Of a stretch of DNA of 23,666 bases, positions 12,389 to 19,532 are shown piece by piece. Made by a program: the position numbers and the translations under genes. Origin of the DNA: a virus. The stretch is from positions 1 to 23,666 of IMG/VR virus record IMGVR_UViG_3300043411_000959. The stretch is one strand, 5' to 3'. How positions within the stretch are numbered: position 1 is the stretch's first letter; the number at the start of each line of letters is the position of its first letter. The notes under the pieces were generated by a model. It made no database searches and had not been told where the DNA came from. It saw nothing but the letters and a program-made list of their open reading frames with translations.

Positions 12389-12749
12389 TGCCTCCCAAAC
12401 CAAGGAAATCCGGCGCTATGAAAAAGCTGCCAAGCTCCGAGAGCAAAACCGGATTAACTTCATCGTCGCAGCTATGTCAACTGAGGCTGGTCGAACATAT
12501 TTCCGGGATATCCTCGCGACTTGTCATATCTTCGCGGACCCATTCTCCGGCGATGCCTTGCGTGAAGCGTACTCCAAAGGTGAGCGTAACATAGGCCTGT
12601 ACATCTACAACGACATAGTCACTCATTGTCCCGACTACTTTGTCTTGATGATGAAAGAAGCCAACATAGAGGAACAAGTAAATGACCGACGGAACGACGA
12701 CGATCGAGACACCGACGACACCGATGACGGAGACTCCGCTGGCGAATGA
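12378..12749 (+). CDS. Bbp19-like phage protein
   Basis: GTG 12378 is preferred over TTG 12375 because GGGAGG lies five bases before it. It overlaps the portal end by 11 bp. The 123-residue product contains AAMSTEAGRTYFRDILATCH at about 31-50, then IFADPFSGDALREAYSKGER and NIGLYIYNDIVTHCPDYFVL. This matches the Bbp19-like pattern ('aGr-fl-dlL---gvf--pf ... G-RniGl-l---l...p-y--mm-E') found next to portal and scaffold genes in BPP-1-like podoviruses. The tail is very Asp-rich and coded in the 68 bp that overlap the scaffold gene in another frame. Its function is unknown; a role in head assembly is inferred from context. Confidence 0.8.
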   Translation: MPRNASQTKEIRRYEKAAKLREQNRINFIVAAMSTEAGRTYFRDILATCHIFADPFSGDALREAYSKGERNIGLYIYNDIVTHCPDYFVLMMKEANIEEQVNDRRNDDDRDTDDTDDGDSAGE

Positions 12750-13344
12750 CCCGGCTGCTCGGACTGAAACGGGAGAAATCATTGACCGATCAGCAACTCC
12801 TGCCCCTGAACCTGCCGCAGAGCCCAAATCCGAAACCTCTGCCCCAGAATCCTACACCGATTTTTCTGTCCCCGAAGGACATACTCTCGACGCAGCCACC
12901 ATTGAATCTGCAACCCCCATCTTCCGAGAACTTGGGCTCAGCCAAGATCAGGCCCAGAAGCTGGTAGACTTCTACTCCGCGAAGATTGGCGAAATCAATT
13001 CGCAGAACGAAGGCTTCATGGAGCAGATGCGGACTGAGTGGCGCAATCAGCTCAAGGAAGACAAAGACATTGGCGGCAAACTCGATGCTGTCAAGGTCAA
13101 CGTCGGCCGAGCCCTTGATCGAATGCCCGAAGGTATCCGCGAACCCTTCAAGGAAGCTATGAACCTGACTGGTGCTGGCGACCACCCCGCAGTCATCAAA
13201 GCCATGAACTACTTCGCAGAGCTTGTGAACGAAGGTACTCCCGTCCGCGGCGACAATCCTTCTCCACATGGTCAGTCTCGTACAGGCGTTGAAACTCGGC
13301 CGTCGGCAGCGTCGGCCATGTACCCGAACCTCCCGAAACGCTAA
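12682..13344 (+). CDS. Scaffold / capsid assembly protein
   Basis: ATG 12682 follows GAGGA by eight bases. The 220-residue acidic protein begins with a Thr/Pro/Glu-rich disordered region (residues 1-58), then SVPEGHTLDAATIESATPIF, then helices including LGLSQDQAQKLVDFYSAKIG (about 81-100). A charged helical segment QMRTEWRNQLKEDKDIGGKL and a basic C-terminus follow. Acidic disordered N-terminus, helical middle and position immediately before the capsid gene are standard for podovirus scaffolds, which guide capsid assembly and leave. The gene overlaps the Bbp19-like gene by 68 bp out of frame. Confidence 0.85.
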   Translation: MTDGTTTIETPTTPMTETPLANDPAARTETGEIIDRSATPAPEPAAEPKSETSAPESYTDFSVPEGHTLDAATIESATPIFRELGLSQDQAQKLVDFYSAKIGEINSQNEGFMEQMRTEWRNQLKEDKDIGGKLDAVKVNVGRALDRMPEGIREPFKEAMNLTGAGDHPAVIKAMNYFAELVNEGTPVRGDNPSPHGQSRTGVETRPSAASAMYPNLPKR

Positions 13345-13411
13345 GCCCCACGTGGGATGAACGCAATGGCCAGATTAGCGGCTCGGAAACCTAACCCAAA
13401 GGAACTCAGAT

Positions 13412-14455
13412 ATGGCAACCATTGGTAATCTGGCCGTCACTTATGCCGACTGGGCCAAGCGTATGGACGATGGCTACAAGGTCGCGTCCATCATCGAAAT
13501 CTTGTCGCAGACCAACGAAATCCTTGACGACATGCTTGTCATGGAAGGCAATCTGCCGACGGGCCACAAGACCACGATCCGCACGGGCCTGCCTCAGGCT
13601 ACGTGGCGTCTGCTGAATGCTGGCGTTCCTAACGCAAAGTCCACGACCGCACAGATCGTTGACACCTGTGGCAACCTCGAAACCTACGCGGTGATCGACA
13701 AAGACATTGCCGATCTCAATGGCAACACCGGCGAGTTCCGCCTCTCTGAGGTCCGAGCCTTCCTTGAAGGTATGTCGCAGCAGGTTGCCTCGACTCTGAT
13801 CTATGGCAATCAGCATACCAACCCTGAGCGATTCACTGGACTTGCCCCGCGCTATTCCACCAAGACTGCGGCGAACTCTGCGACTGCGGCGAACGTCCTT
13901 GATGGCGGTGGCACTTCCTCGACCAATACTTCGATCTGGACTCTGGTCTGGGGCGATGACACTCTCCACGGTACCTTCCCCAAGGGCAAGATGACTGGCC
14001 TCCAGCATCGTGACATGGGTGAGTGGCCGGTGGCAGATTCGTCGGGCAACACTTACCAAGCCTATCGCGATCACTTCAAGTGGGAAATTGGTCTGGTCCT
14101 TCGTGACTGGCGCTACTGCACCCGCATCGCGAACGTGGACGTCAACGCTCTGACCGGCGTGTCGGCTGCGAACCTGATCAACCTTCTGGTCCGCGCGCTC
14201 TATCGCCTGCCAACTGCTCCCTCGGGCGCGACGGCGATTCAGTCCTCCGATACCCCGGCTGTCCGTGGCAACATGGGCCGTACGGTGATTTACTGCAACC
14301 GCGTGGTTCGCACCTACCTCGACCTCCAGGCGATGAACAAGACCAACGTCCTGCTCCGCCTCGAAGAGTGGGATGGCAAGGTTGTCACCACGTTCCGCGG
14401 CATCCCGGTTCGCACCTGCGATGCTATCCTGAACAATGAAGCTCAGGTCGTCTAA
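13412..14455 (+). CDS. Major capsid protein, BPP-1-like
   Basis: ATG 13412 has AAGGAA seven bases upstream. The 347-residue protein starts MATIGNLAVTYADWAKRMDD and includes DDMLVMEGNLPTGHKTTIRT at about 39-58, RFTGLAPRYS near 143, and a C-terminal LLRLEEWDGKVVTTFRGIPV. This is the layout of the major capsid family of BPP-1-like podoviruses (HK97-type fold expected: N-arm, E-loop near 45-80, P and A domains). Hundreds of copies form the icosahedral shell. A 67-bp gap with a CCCACGTGGG palindrome precedes it. It is followed by the cement protein, as in relatives. Confidence 0.9.
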   Translation: MATIGNLAVTYADWAKRMDDGYKVASIIEILSQTNEILDDMLVMEGNLPTGHKTTIRTGLPQATWRLLNAGVPNAKSTTAQIVDTCGNLETYAVIDKDIADLNGNTGEFRLSEVRAFLEGMSQQVASTLIYGNQHTNPERFTGLAPRYSTKTAANSATAANVLDGGGTSSTNTSIWTLVWGDDTLHGTFPKGKMTGLQHRDMGEWPVADSSGNTYQAYRDHFKWEIGLVLRDWRYCTRIANVDVNALTGVSAANLINLLVRALYRLPTAPSGATAIQSSDTPAVRGNMGRTVIYCNRVVRTYLDLQAMNKTNVLLRLEEWDGKVVTTFRGIPVRTCDAILNNEAQVV

Positions 14456-14471
14456 GAAAGGACCCCTAGCC

Positions 14472-15029
14472 ATGATTCTCGACAATCTTCTCACCTTCAC
14501 CGGCACGTCGAATGGCGCAACCGGTGGTATTACGGCCGGTGCCCAGACGGACCTGCCGACGACCGGCACTCAAGCTGCGTCCAATATCATCGACCTCGGC
14601 GTTACGTCCGGTGTTCCTAGCTCTGCCAATGGCGGCGGCGCTCGCGATATTGGTGTGGGCGACGATCCGGCAATGAAGCTGTCGGCGTTGGTTACGACTG
14701 CCATTACCGGCGGCACGAGTCTTCAGCTCCAGCTACAGGGCGCTCCTGATAACGGCTCTGGCGCTCCGGGTTCCTACACCACGATGTGGACTTCGGGTGC
14801 TATTGCCGAGGCCTCACTTGTGGCTGGCGCCCAGATTGCCAACATTGACGTTCCGCGTCCGGCTCCAGGCCAGGCTCTGCCTCGTTATCTCAAGCTCAAC
14901 TTTATCTCGGTCGGCACCCATTCTGCGGGCGCAATCGAGTGCGGTATCGTGCTTGATCGTGACGATCAGATTCTTGGCTCGGGTGGTGTCTACTCTGGCT
15001 ATCCCGCTGGCCTCACTGTCTCCAACTAA
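14472..15029 (+). CDS. Bbp16-like capsid cement protein
   Basis: ATG 14472 is chosen over an upstream in-frame start inside the capsid gene because AAAGGA lies nine bases before it. The 185-residue product begins MILDNLLTFTGTSNGATGGI. It then has NIIDLGVTSGVPSSANGGGA followed by RDIGVGDDPAMKLSALVTTA. The series 'iDLG ... aRDIGvGddp ... LqlqLQgapDngs ... RYLKLNFisvGthsAGaIecgiVLDrDDQ' matches the Bbp16-like family, the cement or decoration protein beside the BPP-1 capsid gene. It would clamp the outer shell. Gly-rich insertions are seen near the start. Confidence comes from pattern and position. Confidence 0.85.
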   Translation: MILDNLLTFTGTSNGATGGITAGAQTDLPTTGTQAASNIIDLGVTSGVPSSANGGGARDIGVGDDPAMKLSALVTTAITGGTSLQLQLQGAPDNGSGAPGSYTTMWTSGAIAEASLVAGAQIANIDVPRPAPGQALPRYLKLNFISVGTHSAGAIECGIVLDRDDQILGSGGVYSGYPAGLTVSN

Positions 15030-15042
15030 AAGGAACCCTGCC

Positions 15043-15669
15043 ATGATTCGCAAGCTTCTCCTTGGAACTGTGGCAGGGCTCACCCTCTCGGGTGTTGCCC
15101 TTGCACAGGTCAATGTTGTTCCGCAGGTCGGCGTTATCTCGGCCATTCTTAAAAAGGCTTCGTACTCGGCGGTGGCCCTCGCGCTTCCTCCGGCGGCGTC
15201 GGCTACGGATATCGCGTGTATTGCTGGGTCTGCCACGAAAACGATCATTATCCGCAAGATTGTGATTTCTGGTTCGGCTGGTACTCTTGTGACTGCTCCG
15301 TTCACGTTGCTGCGTTATACCTCCGTAGATACAGCTGGTACCGCTGCAACTACCACTGCGAACTGGGCCAATACCATTTCGAAGCGTGACACAACTGACC
15401 CGGCTGCTTCGGCGACGTTGATTTCGTATTCGGCTAATCCGACAATTAACGACGCGTCCCCAACGTATATTGCATCGGCTGAACTAACCTTGCCGGTTAC
15501 CTCTGCTGGCACTGTAACGCGGCCGCTTATTTGGGACTTTGACACTCCGTTTTCCTTTGTGAAGGGCGTGGTTCTCCGCGGTGCCAGCCAGCAGGCTTGC
15601 ATCAACCTGAATGCAGTCTCAGTCTCGTCCGGACTGCTTCATGTGGCAATCGACTGGACGGAGGAATAA
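15043..15669 (+). CDS. Phage beta-sandwich virion-type protein with Sec signal peptide
   Basis: ATG 15043 has AAAAGGA eight bases upstream; longer frames into the cement gene lack support. The 208-residue product starts MIRKLLLGTVAGLTLSGVAL followed by AQ, a clean Sec leader cut at A-L-A near residue 21. The rest (YSAVALALPPAASATDIACI, TKTIIIRKIVISGSAGTLVT, and a C-terminal WDFDTPFSFVKGVVLRGASQ) matches small beta-sandwich proteins encoded among phage virion genes, whose relatives as I know them start without a leader. So either the leader was added here or the product acts in the envelope. It sits between the cement gene and a conserved gene of unknown role. Confidence 0.8.
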   Translation: MIRKLLLGTVAGLTLSGVALAQVNVVPQVGVISAILKKASYSAVALALPPAASATDIACIAGSATKTIIIRKIVISGSAGTLVTAPFTLLRYTSVDTAGTAATTTANWANTISKRDTTDPAASATLISYSANPTINDASPTYIASAELTLPVTSAGTVTRPLIWDFDTPFSFVKGVVLRGASQQACINLNAVSVSSGLLHVAIDWTEE

Positions 15670-15673
15670 GCCA

Positions 15674-16174
15674 ATGGCTCGCTGGAAACTGATGGCAGCC
15701 CATTACCTCAATGTCGAAGGCGAGGAATGGGAATACCAAGAAACCAACCGAACAACCGGCCGACCGCAGCGGGTGAAGTTCCCCGTTCCGCGGTTGCTTG
15801 ATATCCGCGATCCGGATTGCTGGACGAACCGTTGGGGCAACAAAGACAACGCCGACGGCGAAATCATTGTTTGCTACGCGGGCAAGGGCGAATCTGACGA
15901 CGTTATCTTCAAAGGCGATCCGACTCCGGATATGCTCCCTGTCGATGATGAGGCCCGAGAGATTTCGGCCAAATTTGAGCACCTTTGGAAAGCAAAGCCG
16001 GAATCTATGGCCGGAGATTTCTCTCAGTCGTTGATTGACAAGTTCCAGTCTGATCTTGCGGTGGCCCAGGCAAAATCCGCCGAGATTCCGGGTATGTCTG
16101 AGTTGATCGCCAACATTGGCAAGCTCGCTGAGAGCAATCAGAAGGTCCTCGAATCCGTCACTCGGAGGGTTTAA
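15674..16174 (+). CDS. Conserved phage structural-region protein of unknown role
   Basis: ATG 15674 is preceded by GGAGGAA at seven bases, ruling out the longer frame. The 166-residue product begins MARWKLMAAHYLNVEGEEWE, then YQETNRTTGRPQRVKFPVPR, then a 'DIRDPDCWTNRW' segment and GEIIVCYAGKGESDDVIFKG. This N-terminal pattern recurs in podovirus genomes after the cement gene and is typically annotated as unknown. The C-terminal half is helical (SLIDKFQSDLAVAQAKSAEI) and could form a coiled coil. The position suggests a minor head or head-tail protein. There is no signal peptide, in contrast to the gene just before it. Confidence 0.8.
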   Translation: MARWKLMAAHYLNVEGEEWEYQETNRTTGRPQRVKFPVPRLLDIRDPDCWTNRWGNKDNADGEIIVCYAGKGESDDVIFKGDPTPDMLPVDDEAREISAKFEHLWKAKPESMAGDFSQSLIDKFQSDLAVAQAKSAEIPGMSELIANIGKLAESNQKVLESVTRRV

Positions 16175-16176
16175 TC

Positions 16177-16548
16177 ATGGGTCTTATCTCCACTGGCCCC
16201 GGATCGCCACTGGCTTTTGCGTCGGCCAGTGGGGGTAAGATTTATGCCTACAATAATATCTCTGAGAACGCAGCGGCTGTAGTTGCGGCTGCGAATCAGT
16301 TTCGTCAGAAGATTTTGTTTCACAATCCCGGGGCGAATGATCTATTCGTTGCCCCGGCGAATGTCCAAAACACTGGTTCGAATGTGGTGTTGTCACCATC
16401 TAACGCAGCCCTCGGCGGATGCTTTCGAGTCTATGGCAACGGCGGAACTCTTGTGATCGAGGGTGAGTGCCAAGGTGCCTTTCAAGCATTTGCTTTGACT
16501 GGCGCTGGTTCGTCCAATCCTCTCACAGTGATGGATTCAAATGTTTAA
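16177..16548 (+). CDS. Small beta-rich phage protein
   Basis: ATG 16177 has GGAGG eight bases upstream and starts two bases after the previous stop. The 123-residue product has a conserved-looking core, RQKILFHNPGANDLFVAPAN (about 43-62), followed by ALGGCFRVYGNGGTLVIEGE and CQGAFQAFAL. The arrangement 'i-fHNPga-dlyV-P ... alGG-f-vy-gg-lvi-GecqgawqAfa' is found in small phage proteins near fibre genes; it suggests a single beta-sandwich. There is no leader. The stop overlaps the SGNH fibre gene by 8 bp, implying coupling. It may be a fibre-associated or decoration protein. Confidence 0.75.
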   Translation: MGLISTGPGSPLAFASASGGKIYAYNNISENAAAVVAAANQFRQKILFHNPGANDLFVAPANVQNTGSNVVLSPSNAALGGCFRVYGNGGTLVIEGECQGAFQAFALTGAGSSNPLTVMDSNV

Positions 16549-18391
16549 CATTCTTATCCTTCTTCTAGGATTGCTTGCAGCGCCGGCGATGGCTCAGACC
16601 TGCCCGACGCGGCCATCTAGCGATAGTTCCAATGCATGTGCCAACACAGCTTTTGTTGGTAACTCATTCGCATCGGTTCAGGCTGGACCTCTTACCATAG
16701 GCAAACCTCCCGGCGGGTATGTAGTCATTTCAGGTTCACCCTCTCCACATACAGGTTACATTTCGTGGTATCGCCCAAATGGAACACGAGTTGCATTTCT
16801 TGGTAACGATCCAATTGATAATTCGCTGACCCTAGATATGCAAGGGGGTGTGTTTTTTCTAACTAATGGATCGATGAACGCCACTACAATCAACATGACC
16901 GGCTGCTACGTCTATGGTGTTGCTTGTTTGACTGCATCGCAACCGGTATCTTTGAATGCAACCTCTACATTGCGCTATGGCTACATTGGCTATGGCGATT
17001 CTATCACTGAGGGTCTTGGCGCGACGACTGTAGCCAACTCTTATATGGGAATCCTCCAAACAGATTATGGAGTCAACACTCCAATATTCACCAACTACGG
17101 CGTCACTGGCTATACCCTTGCCGACATGCAGGCGCGGGTGTTCAACACGTTAACGGCTCCAGTTGGTGGCGCAAATCCGCTAGTATCGATGTTCATCGGT
17201 GCTAATGATGTAACTTCCATCGGCAATGCACTTTATGCAACCAGCTATAAAGCCATGTATACAGCCACTGCCGCTTTCTCTGGAATCTCGGAGAGCCTGT
17301 ACCTTTCAGGAACTTATTCCGGCAATGTTCTTACAGGATCGTGGTCGACAGATACGACCTATTCTTCATTCAGCGGCAAAACGACGACCGCCAATGCAGC
17401 GACCTATTCAGTCAATGCCTATTCATCGAGTGGCGCGCTCTACCTCTACTACGGCTCTTATCTCTCATCCGGCGGCACATTCACAGTCGCGATTAACGGA
17501 ACACCGGTTGCTGATCAAATCACCGGAAACACAGTGATGACCTCGCAACCGCCTGTTGCATTTCTAACGTCGACAGGCTTGACGCGGGCTGTAGCCGCTG
17601 CGAGATATATCGTCCCAGCTAACACATTGCTCACAGTACAGATCACCGTGACCTCGGCGAGTGGCGCGGGCAATCCGGTTTCGATCTATGGCGTCGCCAC
17701 TCCACCCTCAAAACTTCGCGGCATATCCGCGCCAAAGGTGTTTCTGGCCGGTGCCATTCGCCAGCCTGACGATACAAACAGCGCCGCGACTGCTATCCTC
17801 AATGCTACGAACAAATACGTCGCGACAACGCTCGCGGGTGACGGCCTGAACGTCAATTTCGTCGACGTGAGGGCCTATCTTAACCAGTCGATCGACATGG
17901 CGAACGTGCCGACCATGAACTGCGCAGCCGTTACACCTTCATGGGCATATGGCCATCCCAATGACTGTGGCCATCGCCATATTGCTCAGGCTTTTGAGGA
18001 TGCAATCAATGCGGCGCCTGTTAATTACTTCTCCACCTTCGCGCAAGGTGGTGGTGGCTTGGCGGGTGCAGCGAATTATTTCTCATTCGTAAATGCAGAT
18101 TCCATTGCGATGGGCTTGATCTCTGGTGCAACCCGTGCAATTCGCCTCGGTGCAGATAGCACTTCATTTATCATCGGCGGCGTCAACAATACAGGTACAG
18201 CCTTTACACCGCTTGTATTTGAAGGAAGTACATTATCCTTCCATACCAATGGATCGACACCTGCGCTAAACATATCTGCCGGGCAGGTAATCCAGCTTCC
18301 AGCCGTGACAACGGGAACACCAGCCGCGTCGCTATGTCTTGATGCAAGTGGCAATATCATCAAGAAAACGACGGCCGGTGCTTGCATATGA
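16541..18391 (+). CDS. Tail fibre with SGNH-hydrolase domain and Sec signal peptide
   Basis: The 616-residue product starts MFNILILLLGLLAAPAMAQT, a Sec leader cut at A-M-A-Q. Next comes a tail-fibre signature (CPTRPSSDSSNACANTAFVG, 21-40, the 'DSS-x-ATTAFV' type). An SGNH/GDSL hydrolase domain follows: block I GDSITEG (152-158, Ser154), block II NYGVTG (185-190), block III GANDV (220-224, Asn222), and a late D-C-G-H (474-477) giving the Asp-His pair. Between blocks III and V lies a beta-sandwich insertion of about 150 residues. The C-terminus ends ASLCLDASGNIIKKTTAGAC, a usual fibre tip. It likely removes acetyl or acyl groups from surface polysaccharide. The DNA is AT-richer than its neighbours, suggesting transfer. 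Confidence 0.88.
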   Translation: MFNILILLLGLLAAPAMAQTCPTRPSSDSSNACANTAFVGNSFASVQAGPLTIGKPPGGYVVISGSPSPHTGYISWYRPNGTRVAFLGNDPIDNSLTLDMQGGVFFLTNGSMNATTINMTGCYVYGVACLTASQPVSLNATSTLRYGYIGYGDSITEGLGATTVANSYMGILQTDYGVNTPIFTNYGVTGYTLADMQARVFNTLTAPVGGANPLVSMFIGANDVTSIGNALYATSYKAMYTATAAFSGISESLYLSGTYSGNVLTGSWSTDTTYSSFSGKTTTANAATYSVNAYSSSGALYLYYGSYLSSGGTFTVAINGTPVADQITGNTVMTSQPPVAFLTSTGLTRAVAAARYIVPANTLLTVQITVTSASGAGNPVSIYGVATPPSKLRGISAPKVFLAGAIRQPDDTNSAATAILNATNKYVATTLAGDGLNVNFVDVRAYLNQSIDMANVPTMNCAAVTPSWAYGHPNDCGHRHIAQAFEDAINAAPVNYFSTFAQGGGGLAGAANYFSFVNADSIAMGLISGATRAIRLGADSTSFIIGGVNNTGTAFTPLVFEGSTLSFHTNGSTPALNISAGQVIQLPAVTTGTPAASLCLDASGNIIKKTTAGACI

Positions 18392-18402
18392 GGAACCTCA
18401 AT

Positions 18403-18624
18403 ATGAAAAGCCTATACATATTCCTAGCCTTGTTTGCAACTTCAGCTTATGCCGAGGAAGTTTCTGAGCCGCCGACTGTCACACTTACCGCATCGGATAT
18501 CGAAGCGTTTCGTGACTATGCGCGAGCAGAAGGCGCCGCCAACTATGCAGTAGGACTTGCGTTGGAAAAGGCTCGACCTACGATCAATAAAATAAACGAA
18601 GCCTTTAAATCTGTCAAGAGATAA
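18403..18624 (+). CDS. Small secreted helical protein
   Basis: ATG 18403 follows GAGGAA by seven bases; two upstream in-frame ATGs lack a Shine-Dalgarno sequence. The 73-residue product begins MKSLYIFLALFATSAYAEEV, a classic Sec leader with A-Y-A cleavage at about residue 18. The mature part is a short helical domain (TASDIEAFRDYARAEGAANY and onward to a Lys-rich end). It follows the SGNH fibre as the gene at 8458 follows the first tailspike. It could be periplasmic or a fibre partner; no lysis motif is visible. Confidence 0.75.
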   Translation: MKSLYIFLALFATSAYAEEVSEPPTVTLTASDIEAFRDYARAEGAANYAVGLALEKARPTINKINEAFKSVKR

Positions 18625-18639
18625 TCTGTAGGATCGGCT

Positions 18640-19002
18640 ATGCCTAAACTAACCTCAGAAGAAGCCTTGAATCAAATCGCACAAGACATTCATGTAATGC
18701 GCGATCTTATGTCGACAGTGGTCAATGCTTTACATGATGCCGAGAAAGAAGTCCACGAGAAGATGCGTCGATTTGTTATGTACTGGCACGACCTACACGA
18801 CATAATCAATATATTTGAGGAACGTGGCAATCCGCCGGCAGATTACATTCGCAAGGAAATGGAACGTTGTGATGATCGATTTCGGCAGCTTCTAACTGAG
18901 GCCCACACTGATGGCGGAACTTTTGAGAAGGTTCGCCGTGAAATGGTAAAGGATGAAAACAATCGTTGGGATCACACACGAGCAATAGGAGTGAGCAAAT
19001 GA
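18640..19002 (+). CDS. Helical phage protein of unknown function
   Basis: ATG 18640 has AGGA six bases upstream. The 120-residue product starts MPKLTSEEALNQIAQDIHVM and is helical throughout: one amphipathic helix to about residue 45, a second (RRFVMYWHDLHDIINIFEER, about 43-62), then NPPADYIRKEMERCDDRFRQ, and a charged tail. It resembles small coiled-coil virion or assembly proteins but no family is recognised. The region is AT-richer than the capsid genes. It ends in ATGA overlap with the next gene. Confidence 0.75.
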   Translation: MPKLTSEEALNQIAQDIHVMRDLMSTVVNALHDAEKEVHEKMRRFVMYWHDLHDIINIFEERGNPPADYIRKEMERCDDRFRQLLTEAHTDGGTFEKVRREMVKDENNRWDHTRAIGVSK

Positions 19003-19196
19003 AACAGGGATCAGGAAATAGTTCTCGTGGCCAGACTAAGGTTGAACCGCGATCTTATGGAGTAAATGTTGGCTCTGTTTCTGGCATTGGCCTACAGCAG
19101 GTTTGTACTTCGCCAGAGCCGTTGTATGAAGGTCGTGGTATTGAAGCGCCCAAGGCTACAACCACCATCCACAAGTCTGGATCGCAGAGAGGCTAA
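18999..19196 (+). CDS. Small conserved podovirus protein
   Basis: ATG 18999 overlaps the previous stop and has GGAG seven bases upstream. The 65-residue product begins MKQGSGNSSRGQTKVEPRSY and continues with GVNVGSVSGIGLQQV. Its Gly/Ser-rich, polar style with 'K-V-E-P-x-x-x-x-V-x-x-x-x-V-x-x-I-G' resembles short proteins placed before the tail tube genes in many podoviruses, of unknown role. It is probably disordered in part. The next gene starts two bases after its stop. Confidence 0.7.
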   Translation: MKQGSGNSSRGQTKVEPRSYGVNVGSVSGIGLQQVCTSPEPLYEGRGIEAPKATTTIHKSGSQRG

Positions 19197-19197
19197 C

Positions 19198-19329
19198 ATG
19201 GCAAAGCTTGGAACGCATGATGGTGGCAAACCCGAGAAAAAGGATTTGCCATATGATCCGCCGGTAGGTCCGAAGCAGAGTTCTTCGCCAACCAATCATG
19301 GAACTTCCGGAACCCAAGGAAAACGCTAA
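19198..19329 (+). CDS. 43-residue Gly/Pro/Lys-rich phage protein
   Basis: ATG 19198 is preceded by GAGG with five-base spacing. The product begins MAKLGTHDGGKPEKKDLPYD and ends with a Gly/Thr/Asn-rich tail. It is very polar and likely disordered. Tiny proteins of this composition (PPVGPKQSSSPTNHGTSGTQ) commonly lie beside the previous gene's family in podovirus tail regions. The stop overlaps the next start (TAATG). Function unknown. Confidence 0.7.
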   Translation: MAKLGTHDGGKPEKKDLPYDPPVGPKQSSSPTNHGTSGTQGKR

Positions 19330-19532
19330 TGACCGATAAACTTGAAGATTGGCAGCAGCGCGTTGTCGATGAGCAGAGTGAACTCTTTGATCGGCTTGAA
19401 AAGCTTGTCGAGTTCACTGGCAGCGCCAAGTTCAAGGAACTTCCTGCCGATAAGCAGGAACAGCTTGTTCAGCAGGCTCATCATATGAACGCTTATAATG
19501 ATATCCTGACCGCTCGGATCGAGGCGTTCTAA
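19329..19532 (+). CDS. Small helical phage protein
   Basis: ATG 19329 shares its A with the upstream stop, and AAGGAA lies seven bases before it. The 67-residue product starts MTDKLEDWQQRVVDEQSELF and forms two helices: QQRVVDEQSELFDRLEKLVE, then EQLVQQAHHMNAYNDILTAR. The pattern 'qqRVvdE-seL-drleKL--F ... f--Lp--kqeqL--Q---M--Y-diL--RI' is a frequent small phage protein family (crAss001_48-related in some annotations), with no assigned function. It ends with TAATG coupling to the tail tube gene. Confidence 0.75.
   Translation: MTDKLEDWQQRVVDEQSELFDRLEKLVEFTGSAKFKELPADKQEQLVQQAHHMNAYNDILTARIEAF

Noticed and set aside
13406-14569. Long minus-strand frame of 387 codons
   Set aside because: It lies antisense to the well-supported capsid gene and lacks a family pattern; it is a codon-bias shadow.
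5469-18391. Diversity-generating retroelement in the fibre genes, as in BPP-1
   Set aside because: No reverse transcriptase gene, no template repeat and no C-type-lectin C-terminus in either fibre within the window.
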